This document shows, one piece after another, positions 1 through 9,820 of a stretch of 27,158 nt of DNA. The notes under the pieces are model-generated. The model ran no database searches, was not told the origin of the DNA, and worked only from the letters and a program-made list of their open reading frames with translations. Source of the stretch: Folioceros fuciformis (lineage: Eukaryota > Anthocerotophyta > Anthocerotopsida > Anthocerotales); the NCBI GenBank assembly GCA_049999805.1, contig JBNGIO010005832.1:1-27158 (forward strand). Reading direction: 5' to 3'. The position numbers and the translations under genes are program-made. Each line of letters starts with the position of its first letter. The stretch's first letter is position 1.

Positions 1-878
1 GGATCAGAGGGGCTGGCTAGGCATGCTGATTGGAGTGGGTATGGGGTCCAACAGCGGGGCTATATGAGACTGGAAGTTGGGATCAGGATGGAGCAAAACG
101 GGGCTAAGGGAGAGGAGAGGAAGAAAAAAAACCAAGAAGGGACTAGGTGGATGGCTGAGACGCGCATCCCGAATGCCTCCTGCAGCATCCCAAACAACGC
201 TCGAATCTCCAACGACGCTTGATCTGCTAGCTCTCCCAACCCCAGCAACATGATCCTGCACACCACATCCACCCAGGAATCCACCCTCCTGCCTGCTACT
301 CAAATCCATAGAGACAACAAAACTGGGAGCTGGAGAGGGCAGGGGGAAAGGAAGTAGGGGCAAGAGGAGAATGGAGGAGGAAGGGAGAAAGGGAGAGAGG
401 AGGAGGGGGATGGGGGCGGCTGCAATCCCTGCCTCTAGCCCTAGCTAGGGCACAGCCTCCATGACCGTTCAAGCCAGCCAGGCAATCAGCCAGCCTGACC
501 CCTGACACTGACATACCCCACATATTCCCATTCCTATGTTCAGATCATTATTCTATTATTTTATATTATTCTATTATTATTTGATCTTTAATATTATATA
601 TAATTAATATTAAACTAATCACCAGACCTAGACTCAAACTTTCCCAACCCTATGGCCCGGTACCGAACCTAAACTTTCCCAAGTCTGGAACCAGACCTAT
701 ACCCACTCTAATAACCAAACGAACTATTTCCTAGTCAATTAACCTAATTAGCACAAAGAAAAATAGGAAAAATAAAGAAAAAATAGGAAAAAGAAGTAGA
801 AAAAGAAAACCAAACCATACCACTATTAACCCTTTTTCAACCAAAATAAACTACTACCCCAAACTTTGGAGGTTCACA
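1..878. repeat. Right end of dispersed LTR-like element L1, copy 1 (left end outside window)
   Basis: The stretch from about 340 to 878 matches about 7475-8006 in the same orientation. Both copies share a purine-rich block, the line around the tctagccctagct motif, an AT-rich patch (about 540-610), and the end actttggaggttcaca. In copy 2 that end is the exact edge of an insertion with a target-site duplication, so 878 is taken as the edge here. The next base begins a Copia reverse transcriptase fragment, so this copy also sits inside a Copia element. On the minus strand both copies share a short frame starting MWGMS (523 downward, 7644 downward); I do not treat it as a gene. Bases 1-340 show no clear match to copy 2. 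Confidence 0.65.
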
Positions 879-1802
879 GCAATTCACCAACTTTGATGAC
901 TAAGATTAAGGACATGCTTCTCTCCAAATTTGAGATGACTCATCTAGGGGAACTCACTTTTTTCTTAGGTGTTAGTTTCATTTCAATAGGGTAGATGGTA
1001 CAATTGACATACATCAGGAACATTTTGTTCATCAGCTACATGAGCGTTTGAATGTTAGATGCTAAACTAGTCTCTACACCTATGATAGTAGGTGAGAAAC
1101 TGTCCTTGGAACAGTGTCCAGTTACCCTAGAAGAGAAACAAGCTATGTTCGGAACCCCTTACAGACAGGCTTTGGGATTCCTTATTTACTTATCTAGCTG
1201 GACTAGGATGGACATTACTAGGGCAGTGGGAGCCGTTAGTCAATTCCTAGAGAACCCTGGACTTGTACACTTGACAGCTGTAAAACGCATATTCTTTTAT
1301 TTAAAGGGGACTGCTAGGAAGGGTCTACGATTTCAGAAATGCAAGGAAGGTCTGGATCTCACAGCATACTATGATGCCGACTAGGTAGGAGATCCTGACA
1401 CAAGGCGAAGTGTAGCTGCTAATTGTATTTTTATGGGCACTTTCTGTAGTGTCATGGTCTAGTAAGAAGACACCTATAGTCTGTTTCTCCTCGACTGAAG
1501 CTGAGTATGCAGCTATGACACAAGCATCTAAGGAGATTATTTGTATTCGAAGTTTTCTTAAGGGATTACTCCTACAACAACTTGGACCAACTCCTCTCTG
1601 GTGTGATAATCAGTCTGCTATAGCAGTTACAAAGAATCCTGTTTTTCATGCCCGATCAAAGCATATTAAGATAAGTCATCACTTTATACGACATGCAGCA
1701 GAGAATGGAGAGGTAACAGTATCCTATGTCCCAACTGAGGACAATGTTTCAGACCTTCTCACGAAGGCTTTATATAAGCTAGCTCATAAAAAACATACAT
1801 AA
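879..1802 (+). pseudogene. Copia-A pol fragment: end of reverse transcriptase plus RNase H
   Basis: This is the 3' half of a Ty1/Copia polyprotein. The conceptual translation shows the RT motif LGELTFFLGV near 945-975, then the RT-RNase H linker with STPM, RQALGFLIYL and RRSVAAN, and a Copia RNase H with SWSSKK, SSTEAEYAA, WCDNQSAIA, FHARSKHI and the end VSDLLTKAL. It is dead: the frame shifts twice before 1052, TAG at 1382-1384 interrupts the RNase H where Copia proteins usually have Trp, and another shift falls near 1440. The 5' part (gag, protease, integrase, YVDD region) is missing because L1 copy 1 abuts at 878. No LTR pair is visible for it. The family call is firm; the lineage is not known. 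Confidence 0.9.
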
Positions 1803-1856
1803 GCTGCTGGTATTTGCCTAATTCCCCCTGTTGTTACAAAGGGGACTGCTCCCTGA

Positions 1857-2698
1857 CTAATCCTTGTGTGGGAGCTTGCCATCCTTGTTCAGAAGTTTGA
1901 TTAGCTCTTCTCGAGTCTTGTTGGCTTTGGCAAACTCTTCTGTGAGTGCTGTATAGCAGTAAGCAGAGTTAGAATATGAGCAGTATATCACCAAACAGAG
2001 TTTAGGTACTTACATCCATAGGTGACCAATAGACCAGTCTCAGTGGTATGAGGCTTAGGCTTCACTACCTCACCCTTCTTCTTTGTGGGATTCTTCATAG
2101 GCTTCCGTCCCCACTCTTTCTCCATGTACTTCTCATCTTTAGAGTCGATAGGGAGAGGTACCTTTGTGAAGCGTAAGAATTCTTCCATGCTTGGGTCTAT
2201 ACCAACGTCCATCACACCGGCTTGCTTGCACTTCATCTCTGTCTCCTTACAAGCAACTTTTTCAAAGTCTACTGAGGCAGCAGCAAACTCCTGTTTAGGA
2301 TTTCCCTTGCTGTTAAAGTTGTGAATTCTCCTTGCAGTCTTGCCTTTTGAGCTATCTGTAGGAAGAGGAGCACCAGCTGGAGACTCAAAGGACACAATGT
2401 TGGAGTCCAGACAATTCATTGCATGAAGACAAGACTGACGTTCGGAGAACTTGCGGACTGGTATCCACAAGCGATCACAACCCAGACACTTGAGACCTTG
2501 AACAGAGTCTTCCATCTCAAGCCACGAAATCCTGGAGTGTGTGCAACTTGACTGAACGACTGAAGATTGCCAATGACAAAAAGCACAAAGATGAAGACGA
2601 TCACCACAAGCAACGAGAGTTCTTGTAGTGTAGCCATTGTTGCTTTTATGGTGATCCGTGGAGAGCAAGGCAATGGAGCGTAAGGAGTTGTTGGACAC
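1857..2698 (-). CDS. Two-exon gene of unknown function, antisense to Copia-A, between RNase H and the expected 3' LTR
   Basis: The proposed CDS is 2698..2014 joined to 1948..1857, about 258 residues. Exon 1 is open for 228 codons and ends at a consensus donor (GTAAGT, 2013-2008). Exon 2 follows a CTATACAG acceptor, restores the frame, encodes a charged tail (TEEFAKANKTREELIKLL) and stops at TAG 1859-1857. The protein is Lys/Glu/Pro-rich in its second half and has a Cys-containing patch (KCLGCDRLW, SCLHAMNCL) near residues 80-110. I recognise no family. The N-terminus is uncertain. A second frame with a better start context (ATG at 2637-2635, aacaATGGC) encodes a strongly hydrophobic segment (LLVVIVFIFVLFVIG) and runs to 2416, so the true protein may start there and switch frame through an indel or an unseen intron. 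Its position makes an additional antisense ORF of the retrotransposon, or a captured host gene, the likeliest readings. Confidence 0.45.
1949..2013 (-). other. Putative 65-nt spliceosomal intron
   Basis: On the minus strand the segment begins GTAAGTACC and ends GCTATACAG. It holds a TTCTAACTC branch-point-like sequence roughly 25 nt before the acceptor. Unspliced, the frame would stop eight codons after the donor; splicing keeps it open for 29 more codons after the junction codon. The length is short but within the plant range. Confidence 0.5.
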
Positions 2699-3055
2699 TA
2701 ATTGATAAGCATGAGACTGTCTTCACGTTTAGCAAGAGTTCGTAAACTGATGATGATTCGCACAAGAACATGCATTCAGTTTAATGCCCGTTTCGTACTC
2801 CTAAAATACTAAACTAAGTGGGAGTATAGAAAACCTAGAGTACAGTTAAGACTTCTACCCTAGGTTAAATAGTTAGTTTTATATTTTAGTTATGACGGTT
2901 TAATAATCGCATACGTTTTTGGGTATATAGCACAATGCTCTACCCTTCTTAATTAATTCTCTTTTATGCTGATGATCTCTTGCATCTTGTCTTCCCAATG
3001 CCTCCGCACTTGTGTTGTATGATCTGTAGTATAGATTTTATTATAACATGAGTTC
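2699..3055. other. Non-coding stretch; possible 3' LTR start of Copia-A
   Basis: No gene is supported. The purine run aagtgggag (2816-2824) followed by tatagaaaacc resembles the polypurine-tract/LTR junctions of Copia-B and Copia-C, and it lies where the Copia-A 3' LTR should start. There is no partner LTR in the window, so this cannot be confirmed. Confidence 0.3.
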
Positions 3056-3466
3056 AATTGTATATAAATTATGATTTCTTAAGGTATAGATGGGAACTAA
3101 TTTATCATCAAAGTTCGCCTTTTATTTTCAATACACAAAGTCATGCTGCAACTTTCAACGTTCGTAGCAACTGCTAAACGCATGTTCTATAAAAACTAAG
3201 ACCATCATCGTGTAGAGATTGCAAAGCCCTACACGTGGGTATATAAAGCATGATTTCTAAGAGCCTACATGTCAACTGATTTGCCATCAAATCTTGACTT
3301 TTATTTTCGATGGCCAAGTCTTGGCTGCATCTTTTAATGTTCATAGTAACTACAGGAGTCATGCTTTGTAAGATCCAAGCCCATCATCGCATAGAGCATG
3401 TAAAGGCCTACGCGTGGGTATGTAAATCATGCATTGTAAGAGTCTACATGTGAACTGAAATTCACT
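3056..3466. repeat. Tandem array of about 180-bp units (forward orientation)
   Basis: About 2.3 diverged units lie next to the C-terminal end of the Harbinger transposase frame. Anchor motifs recur 179 bp apart: gtgggtat starts at 3235 and 3414, with a related unit before them. Each unit contains a version of acatgt.aactgatttgccatcaaa, cttttattttc, and accatcatcg. The same family occurs in inverted orientation at 15769-16223. Confidence 0.75.
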
Positions 3467-4818
3467 TCAAAGAATTCCCTCCTCATCATGAGACTCCTCT
3501 ATATCCTCCCAAAAAACTAACTTGACATTTTTCTGGCTTCTAGTTTTGTAGAGGGCCCTAGCTAGGTTACGGATTCGCTGCACTCCAGTTTGATATCCCA
3601 GCAGATCCAATGCTACTGGTTGTTCCCTTCCATCAGCATCTACAACCTTATGTCCATTTTCCATGCTAGGTCGCACTCCATTTAGTTCATACAGGGTTTC
3701 TCGAGCTACTCTTGTCGCTTCTTCATTGCCACCATCAACATCATGAACACATGAGTACGCTGCCTTATCTAACCAATCTTGATGAAAAGCGTCCTTATGG
3801 ATAATGCACATGTTATGTAGAATCAAGCAGGCTTGAACAACTACAGGGGTGTTCTACAACTGCATGTCTAGTCCTTTCAGCAAGCATTTCCACTTGGCTT
3901 TTAAAATTCCAAATGTTCTTTCCACGGCCATCCTTATGGGGCTTTGAACAAAGTTCTAATGCTCCTGCACTAGCGTTAGACCATCCTTTGATCCTGTATA
4001 AGGCGTCAACATATAGAGCCTAAGTCAATAGCCTACATCTCCTACGAGACAGTAAGGTCCTAGCTTACCTGCAGCACACTTTTGTCCAAGTTCAGATCTA
4101 GTGAATAGATTCCAATCATTCAAACTACCTGTCCATCCGAAGTCATAATCCCACACTAAGCAATTTGCAGTCACTGTTTATTGAAGAAGTTGAGAATAGA
4201 AGCCTTTCCTGTTATAGTAGTCATCCTTGTTTTTGCAAGGTCCAATAATAGGAATATGACTCCCGTCTACAGCTCCAATCACATACGGAATCCCTTGCAG
4301 TTCACGAAACTCATATGCATATTCAACCATTTTGCTCTTTGTAGGCCATATGATATATGTATCATGCAACTTATAAACAAGTGCTCTACAAAACTCCAAA
4401 GTAGCCTTGCCAACTGTAGATGTGCTACATCCATAATAGTCGGCAAGTGTCTTGAGAGTGTCTCCAGTTGCTAGCCTCCTCAATGCCATGGCAATTCTTG
4501 CATAAATAGGAATGGCTTTCGGAATGTGATGTCTTTTTTTGTGCAGCAAAGGGCCAATTTCAGCACACAAATACAGGAAAGTGGCTTTGCTCACTCGACA
4601 ACGCTGCCTGAACATTTCATCTATGTAAGACCTAAGAAGGGATTGATTTGTGAAACCATGGTTTCGTTTCACACACTATGTTGACCGTCGTTTTCTTTGT
4701 CTTCCACTAGACTCTAACAATTCCTGATGCAAAGCCACTGCTGCGGTAGATATGAATGTCCGTAGGGAAGATGAACAAATCTCGAGAGCACACAACACAC
4801 TTAGAGCTAATAAAATCT
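3467..4818 (-). pseudogene. PIF/Harbinger DDE transposase, main part (N-terminus displaced to 10013-10049)
   Basis: The frame encodes a Harbinger-type (DDE_4-like) nuclease. It contains a basic N-terminal stretch (GRQRKRRST), a helix-turn-helix-like region (LKTLADYYGCSTSTVGKA), the first catalytic Asp in VIGAVDGSHIPI, the second in GWTGSLNDW, and the Glu in AVERTFGILKAKW, followed by the LHNMCI motif typical of the family. All of it lies in one frame with five in-frame stops (TAG 4678, TAA 4180, TGA 4027, TAG 3958, TAG 3856; first base on the minus strand) and no frameshift. Copia-B cuts the gene after codon 12; its first 37 nt now lie 5.2 kb away. In the family the enzyme excises and inserts the element at 3-bp TWA targets, usually with a Myb-like partner; a candidate partner is at 16224-16867. 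Confidence 0.9.
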
Positions 4819-4823
4819 TCTCT
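4819..4823. repeat. Target-site duplication of Copia-B, left copy (tctct)
   Basis: The bases tctct directly precede the left LTR and match 10013-10017 after the right LTR. Together with TG...CA LTR ends this fixes the element borders. Confidence 0.9.
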
Positions 4824-5028
4824 TGAGAACTATCAAAAGATAGTCATCTAGCGTAGATAGGCAAGAGAGCCAGGAGGCTGAGACTTGTGTACAAAACTTG
4901 TATATAAAAGTGATTATAAAAATGTCTCATATGTTCATTAAATAGCTAAACCCTAAACAACCAAAGGACACATATAATATACATATATATATAGGACTTA
5001 AGAGCATATGTCAGCTTAAACCCTAACA
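4824..5028 (-). repeat. Copia-B 3' LTR (205 bp)
   Basis: On the minus strand it runs from TGTTAGGGTTTAAG to GATAGTTCTCA. The purine run CTTAAGAGGGAG immediately upstream (minus strand, 5040-5029) is the likely polypurine tract. It differs from the 5' LTR mainly by a longer AT-repeat near 4975-4992. Confidence 0.92.
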
Positions 5029-5238
5029 CTCCCTCTTAAGCTACATCAGCTTAAACGAGAAAATTATATTCTGAACCCCAGCTTAGGCTAGCAAAAAACC
5101 CTTCCCCTGTACCACAAAGTCACGGGAGGTGGACACTGTGTGCGGCCATCTTCACGCTCAAGTGCCTACGCTTGGCGTGTAAACGCGGGGCACAACCGCC
5201 ACTTTACCTGCAGCAGCATCCTCCCTCAACTTCTTAAG

Positions 5239-5715
5239 ATGGCGACCCACCAGGTTGTCATAGTTGCATCCATAGAGCTTGTGCTGTTCATCCTCAGCGC
5301 CGTCCTTACCTCTGCAATGAAAACCAGAAGTGGATCCTCCTATGAAATGAATTCTGCACCATCGGAAAGGAAGAGACGGCGACGAGCTGGCTCTGGACAA
5401 ACTACAACATCTGGACAGCCTTTGGCTTCACCAACAAGGCAAGCTGTAAACGAGGATGAGTGGGAAGAGATGCATTCGATGGCAACCAAATGCCAAGGTA
5501 GGCGGATACAGATTCCGCCTGTGTATCTCTGAGCTCAGCTGGAGGAAGGGGGCGACTTCATCCCACCTGGGAATAACAAGCTCAACATGTGGGGCAGACA
5601 AGACACTTCTAACTTGCTAAGGCCCCTCAAGGAGACCATCGAGCTGCTAGACAAGCTCAAGGGAGTGGAAAAGAAGAAAGTGAAGGAAGAATGGGATGTG
5701 AAGGAGGAGGCTTGA
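5239..5715 (+). CDS. Antisense ORF of Copia-B with hydrophobic N-terminus; interrupted by one stop
   Basis: The frame starts at an ATG in good context (aagATGGCG, 5239) and encodes a hydrophobic segment (VVIVASIELVLFILSAVL, residues about 6-23), a basic patch (ERKRRRR), a Ser/Thr-rich linker and the patch DEWEEMHSM. TGA at 5530-5532 interrupts it, but the same frame stays open to TGA 5713-5715 with a charged, helical-looking tail (LKETIELLDKLKGVEKKK). The stop could come from CGA to TGA. It is opposite to pol and sits between RNase H and the 3' LTR, the same place as the antisense frames in Copia-A and Copia-C. No family recognised. It may be an accessory retrotransposon gene or a captured fragment. 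Confidence 0.4.
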
Positions 5716-5899
5716 CAACAGGCGACTAGGTAATAGTTATGCTTCATCTGACTGTTGTTGCCCTTTATCCCTTTGGTCCACCCTTTAGAAACTACCAATG
5801 AAAATAAATTCTGTTCGTGGCAGGTGAGGCAGAGTGTCTGGCTGTAGAGGAGAGGCAACATTAACCATACAACAAATTTGGATACTACATCCAAACCCC

Positions 5900-6051
5900 C
5901 TCCACACCACTTGATAAATACTGCCACTTACTCCCCTTGGTGTTGAGAAATCAATTAACCCTAGGCCCTCCATGTGCTCATAGTGTCTGTGCTTAGGGAG
6001 GCCCTTAGTTATGATGTCAGCAGTGTTTAGGTCTGTTGCCAAATAGCTCAC
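5900..6051 (-). pseudogene. Copia-B RNase H, C-terminal end
   Basis: The minus-strand frame reads SYLATDLNTADIITKGLP and then EHMEGLGL, the standard end of Copia RNase H. Its upstream half lies at about 8011-8205; the two were separated by the L1 insertion, whose ctcac duplication overlaps the join. Confidence 0.88.
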
Positions 6052-7082
6052 TGTGGAGGCAAAACCCCGGGCACTAATTGCCGACGGGTTCCACCTTTAG
6101 TGGCCACACTTATCCCACTGTCATTGAGACATTGGGTTCCGTTCCCACGAAGGAGCGATGGGGTTCCTTGCTACTGTGGAAGGAGGGTCGGACTCAATCG
6201 ACTCAATGATGGATTCGAGGGCTCCCCTCCAGCTCCGATCAGGCGTAGGACAGGCCTCACTTTCCAGCGGTCAGTTGCACCTCTCTCGGTGCCCACAAAC
6301 TCACTCCAATCACTACAACGACCATAACCTCTCAGATCTGCGACTTCCCTCACTCACTTCACTCGCTCTCTCACTCCAGCACCAACACTAGCAACTAACA
6401 ACGACACTACTACCGTCTACACTTCCCTACTGACTCCTCCTACCCGGCAAGAGTCACTAGACTAACCCCAAAGAAAAGAAAGAAGGGAACACACTCCCCT
6501 CTTGGATATCTCTTCCCCACAACCTTACCAGACGCCATGAAACATGGCCAACCTACAGCACTTGTCCAAACAGGGAACAAGAGTGGACAGGTTGAGAGAA
6601 AGATGCATCCTTTACAATCAAGAGCTAGGGGCAAGCCCCTTCACCCTGGTCATTACACCTTGTGATCCTACCAGACACTGTACAACCGGCAACACGCGGC
6701 TTGCCATCCTACCAGACGTTGCATAGCCGGCAACACATTGCAGGTCCTAAACCAAGCAGGGACAAACCACAAGAGCTCATGAAGAGAGTACCTCCAAGAG
6801 CTCACGAAGTGACAAACTGACTCCCAAAGTGAATGACTCCCTCCTCCTACAGACTCACCTGATCTTATAGGAGCCTCTCTCTCTCTGACTTCACCTCTCT
6901 CTAACTTGACAAATATTATTTTAATAGGACCACTAGCCTAACCGGCTGTCACCAGCCACTTATTTAGACTTCTAGCACATCCTGCCACCAATGAGCTGGC
7001 CCTACCACCATAAGGATCTACCACCTCTTAGACTATCCTGAGCCAGTGGCTCTCCTACAACGCCGCGGCGACGGGAGGGATT

Positions 7083-7135
<53 letters not shown>

Positions 7136-8006
7136 GCCTGGCTGGATTGGTGGCAGCGCGGGCTGGGGAAAGGGGCAGGAGAGAGGGAAAGGGGGAGGAA
7201 ATGGCAGCACCGGTAGCGAGACAGCAATGGGAGCAAGGCAGATCTAGCAGCGGAGTTGTAGATTGGGGAGGAAATCGGGACAGGGTAGGAGGGGAATGGG
7301 AAAAGAAATCAGGGAGAAGACAGAGACAGGCCTGGCCCTGCATTAGTCGAATCCTCTAGCTCGCCTCATGCTCCTTCTGTGCTTGCCCTCGGTCCCTTCA
7401 TCCGGTCTACCTGCAATGTGGATCCAAAAGAAGAAGCAAGACAAAGAGATGGAGAGGGAAGGGGAAGAAGAGGAAGCGGGACAAGAAGGGAATGGAGGAG
7501 AAAGGGAGAAAGGGAGAAAGGGGGAGGGGGATGGGGGCGGCCGCAACCCTTGCCTCTAGCCCTAGCTATGGCACGACCTCCATGACTGTTCAGGCTAGCC
7601 AGGCAATCAGCCAGCCTGACGTCAGACCCTGACATACCCCACATATTCCCGTTCCTATGTTCAAACCATTATTTTATTATTCTATTATTATTTAATCACT
7701 TAATAATTATATACCTTTAATTAATATTAAACTAATCACCAAACCTAGACTCAAACTTTCCCAACCCTATGGCCCGGTACCGGACCTAAACTTTCCCAGG
7801 TCTGGGACCAGACCTGTACACACTCTAATAACCAAACCAACTATTTCGTAGTCAATTAACCTAATTAGCACAAATAAAAATAGGAAAAATAACCAGAAAA
7901 TAAATAAAAATTAGGGAAAAGAAGTAGGAAAAGAAAACCAAACCATACCACTATTAACCCTTTTCCAACCAAAACAAAGTACTACCCCAAACTTTGGAGG
8001 TTCACA
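6052..8006. mobile_element. L1 copy 2: 1955-bp insertion, probable solo LTR, inside Copia-B RNase H
   Basis: The segment starts TGTGGAGGC, ends GGTTCACA (TG...CA in either direction) and is flanked by ctcac on both sides (6047-6051, 8007-8011). The RNase H frame of the host Copia resumes across the empty site. No coding domain of a transposon is visible inside. That suits a solo LTR of a large retrotransposon, or a non-autonomous LTR element. It contains a C-rich left part, a run of 47 T (7088-7134), a purine-rich middle and the right-hand 530 bp shared with 340-878. Orientation of the parent element is unknown. Confidence 0.8.
7088..7134. repeat. Poly-T tract (47 nt)
   Basis: This is an uninterrupted run of 47 T within L1 copy 2. 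The lysine or phenylalanine runs in frames crossing it are artefacts. Its exact length is likely to vary between individuals and assemblies. Confidence 0.95.
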
Positions 8007-8700
8007 CTCACGTTTACGATCTCACACTCCATTACATCTTTGATGTAGTGGTGTTGGATTTCTATATGCTTGTCTTTGCATGGAACTTGGGCTTGGCAAC
8101 GAGTTCCAAAGCTGACATATTATCACAAAATAGAGGAGTCGGAGCAACTTGTTCCTGCCCTAAATCAGGAAGAAAGGTACGCTCCCATTCTGCCTCTTTC
8201 GAGCTTTAGATTGTAGAACTTGTGTTTCACTGCACACAGGGTTAACACATTTGTGACCTTGTAGGTCTTCTCCAACTGTAACCATATCTCATAAGCATTT
8301 TCCAGGAATTCCACCTATGGTACAAGGTTAGCATCCAGGCCTCAAATTAGTAGACCAATGGCAATGCCATTCAGCTCATCCCACTCAGCAATCTAATCTA
8401 CTTTTGGAGCTGGATTTGCATTGCGATTTGGTTTCTTTGTAGTCCCATCCACAATTCTCCATACACGTTGGGCTATCAAGGTAGCCTTCATTTAGATTCG
8501 CCAAAATGGGTACCTTGTCCCATTGAAGCGATCTTTCTCCTTTAGACGTGTATGTTGCCTTGGTGGTAGTGATAGCCATTACTACAGGCTGGTTAAATTT
8601 GACAGCAGACTGTATGAGGCTTAGGCTATGGAACTCACCAATTAAGGAGTTTATGGATGCAGCAAAACTTGCGGACATAAGATCTTAACAAGGTAACTAG
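8007..8700 (-). pseudogene. Copia-B gag remnant fused to the middle of RNase H
   Basis: From 8678 leftward the minus strand shows Copia gag features: LQWDKVP near the start, later AEWDELNGIAIGLL, ENAYEIWLQLEKTY and VKHKFYNLKLE, with stops between them. At about 8200 the sequence changes directly to RNase H (FLPDLGQEQVAPTP, FCDNMSALELVAKPKFHA), skipping the zinc knuckle, protease, integrase and RT. The RNase H is then cut at 8006 by L1. The junction shows that an internal deletion of several kb happened inside Copia-B or its parent. Confidence 0.85.
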
Positions 8701-9076
8701 AGCTATGACCCTATTGACACAGGTTAGTAGCTTAGGCCCACTAGATTTCTTTACTTTTAGATTATATGCGTTCTAACACTAGCATTGCAAGCTATGATCG
8801 GAGGGGAAGGTTGAGTTCGAAGGGGAGGGGGTACTAAAGTATTCTTGCCTCATCGTACTCATCCTTTCCATCATATCCCGTCTATTTATGCTTAGTTTAG
8901 ACTAATAATACTTCATTAGGTGGAAACATACATGACTTAATTAATTAATTTTCAAAAGGCATGTTCTTTCAGCTAAACCCTAACTGTCACTTCTTGGTGT
9001 CTTTACAAGTGGACACTAGCACTCTAAGGGATGCAAGAATGCCAAGGGACACCTCTTTGATTGTAGCTCTTCAGAT

Positions 9077-9616
9077 CTATGGCCTCAACAACGCCGGGTG
9101 TGGGTGCCTTCGGCTCTTCAGCAGCGGAAGCAAGGAAAGGTCATCGAATCTGGGAAGATCTGTTGCAGATGCTCTCAGATTCAGATTCTGTAGAAGAACA
9201 ACAATGCTCTTCATATCTTCCTTTATTTGTTTTGATCCCACAATTGTTGTTTGCTCAAGGGAATTTCTTATGTCTTCAATGTTGTTCATAATCTCTTCTT
9301 GACTCTGTAGCAGCAATGACTGAATTTTCTCCACCTGCCTTAGCACAACCAATTGTCTGAACACCACATTGGTTAGGATCGCTTCTGATGATCGTGCTAC
9401 TTGTGGTGCAGTTGGATATGCCGCTTGACGAATTGGGTGTCTACACGGTGGAGGTGTGATCCTTCTTCTTTCGCAGCAATGTGAGGTCTGTGTCCCTCGG
9501 TGCCAATCAACTTTTGAATATCCAACATACGATGAATTTCTGCTCACGTCTTGTTTCTGTCCAAATAAGTGGTTAGGGCGGAAGCCGCCTCTCCTGTTTG
9601 CAGACCTTCGAGGCAT
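9077..9616 (-). CDS. Sense ORF between primer site and gag of Copia-B; function unknown
   Basis: A 179-residue frame starts MPRRSANRRGG and ends in a basic His/Pro-rich tail. The middle (about residues 90-150) looks helical and coiled-coil-like, with LVVLRQVEKIQSLLLQSQEE and RNSLEQTTIVGSKQIKED. It lies in the transcribed leader, upstream of gag and in the same direction. Normal Copia gag domains are not visible in it. It could be the N-terminal part of a long gag, an additional ORF, or an accidental open frame. Confidence 0.35.
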   Translation of the reverse strand: MPRRSANRRGGFRPNHLFGQKQDVSRNSSYVGYSKVDWHRGTQTSHCCERRRITPPPCRHPIRQAAYPTAPQVARSSEAILTNVVFRQLVVLRQVEKIQSLLLQSQEEIMNNIEDIRNSLEQTTIVGSKQIKEDMKSIVVLLQNLNLRASATDLPRFDDLSLLPLLKSRRHPHPALLRP

Positions 9617-9802
9617 TGTGCCTACTGCTGGTTCATCTCCCAGACAAGAGGTGAGAACTTTGTTTCTTCATTTTCCTCAGCCAGTTGGCTGTTTTCTCAT
9701 GGATTGCTAATGCAGGCTGTTTGTGTTTTTGTGCAGCAGCATGTTCGCTAATCCTAGCAAACCAAGTGCGGGGTGCATTGGCTGCACCGAATGGCATAGA
9801 GG

Positions 9803-9820
9803 GATTAGGCTCTGATACCA
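9803..9820 (-). promoter_or_regulatory. Copia-B primer-binding site (initiator-Met tRNA)
   Basis: On the minus strand, immediately after the LTR end (TTCTCA), the sequence is TGGTATCAGAGCCTAATC. TGGTATCAGAGC is the well-known primer site complementary to the 3' end of plant initiator methionine tRNA. It fixes the element's direction. Confidence 0.95.

Noticed and set aside
5494-5534. Short intron in the Copia-B antisense frame removing the TGA
   Set aside because: The GT-AG segment would be 41 nt, too short, and splicing would shift the downstream frame.
7002-7359. Frames with long lysine or phenylalanine runs
   Set aside because: They are translations of the 47-T tract and carry no other signal.
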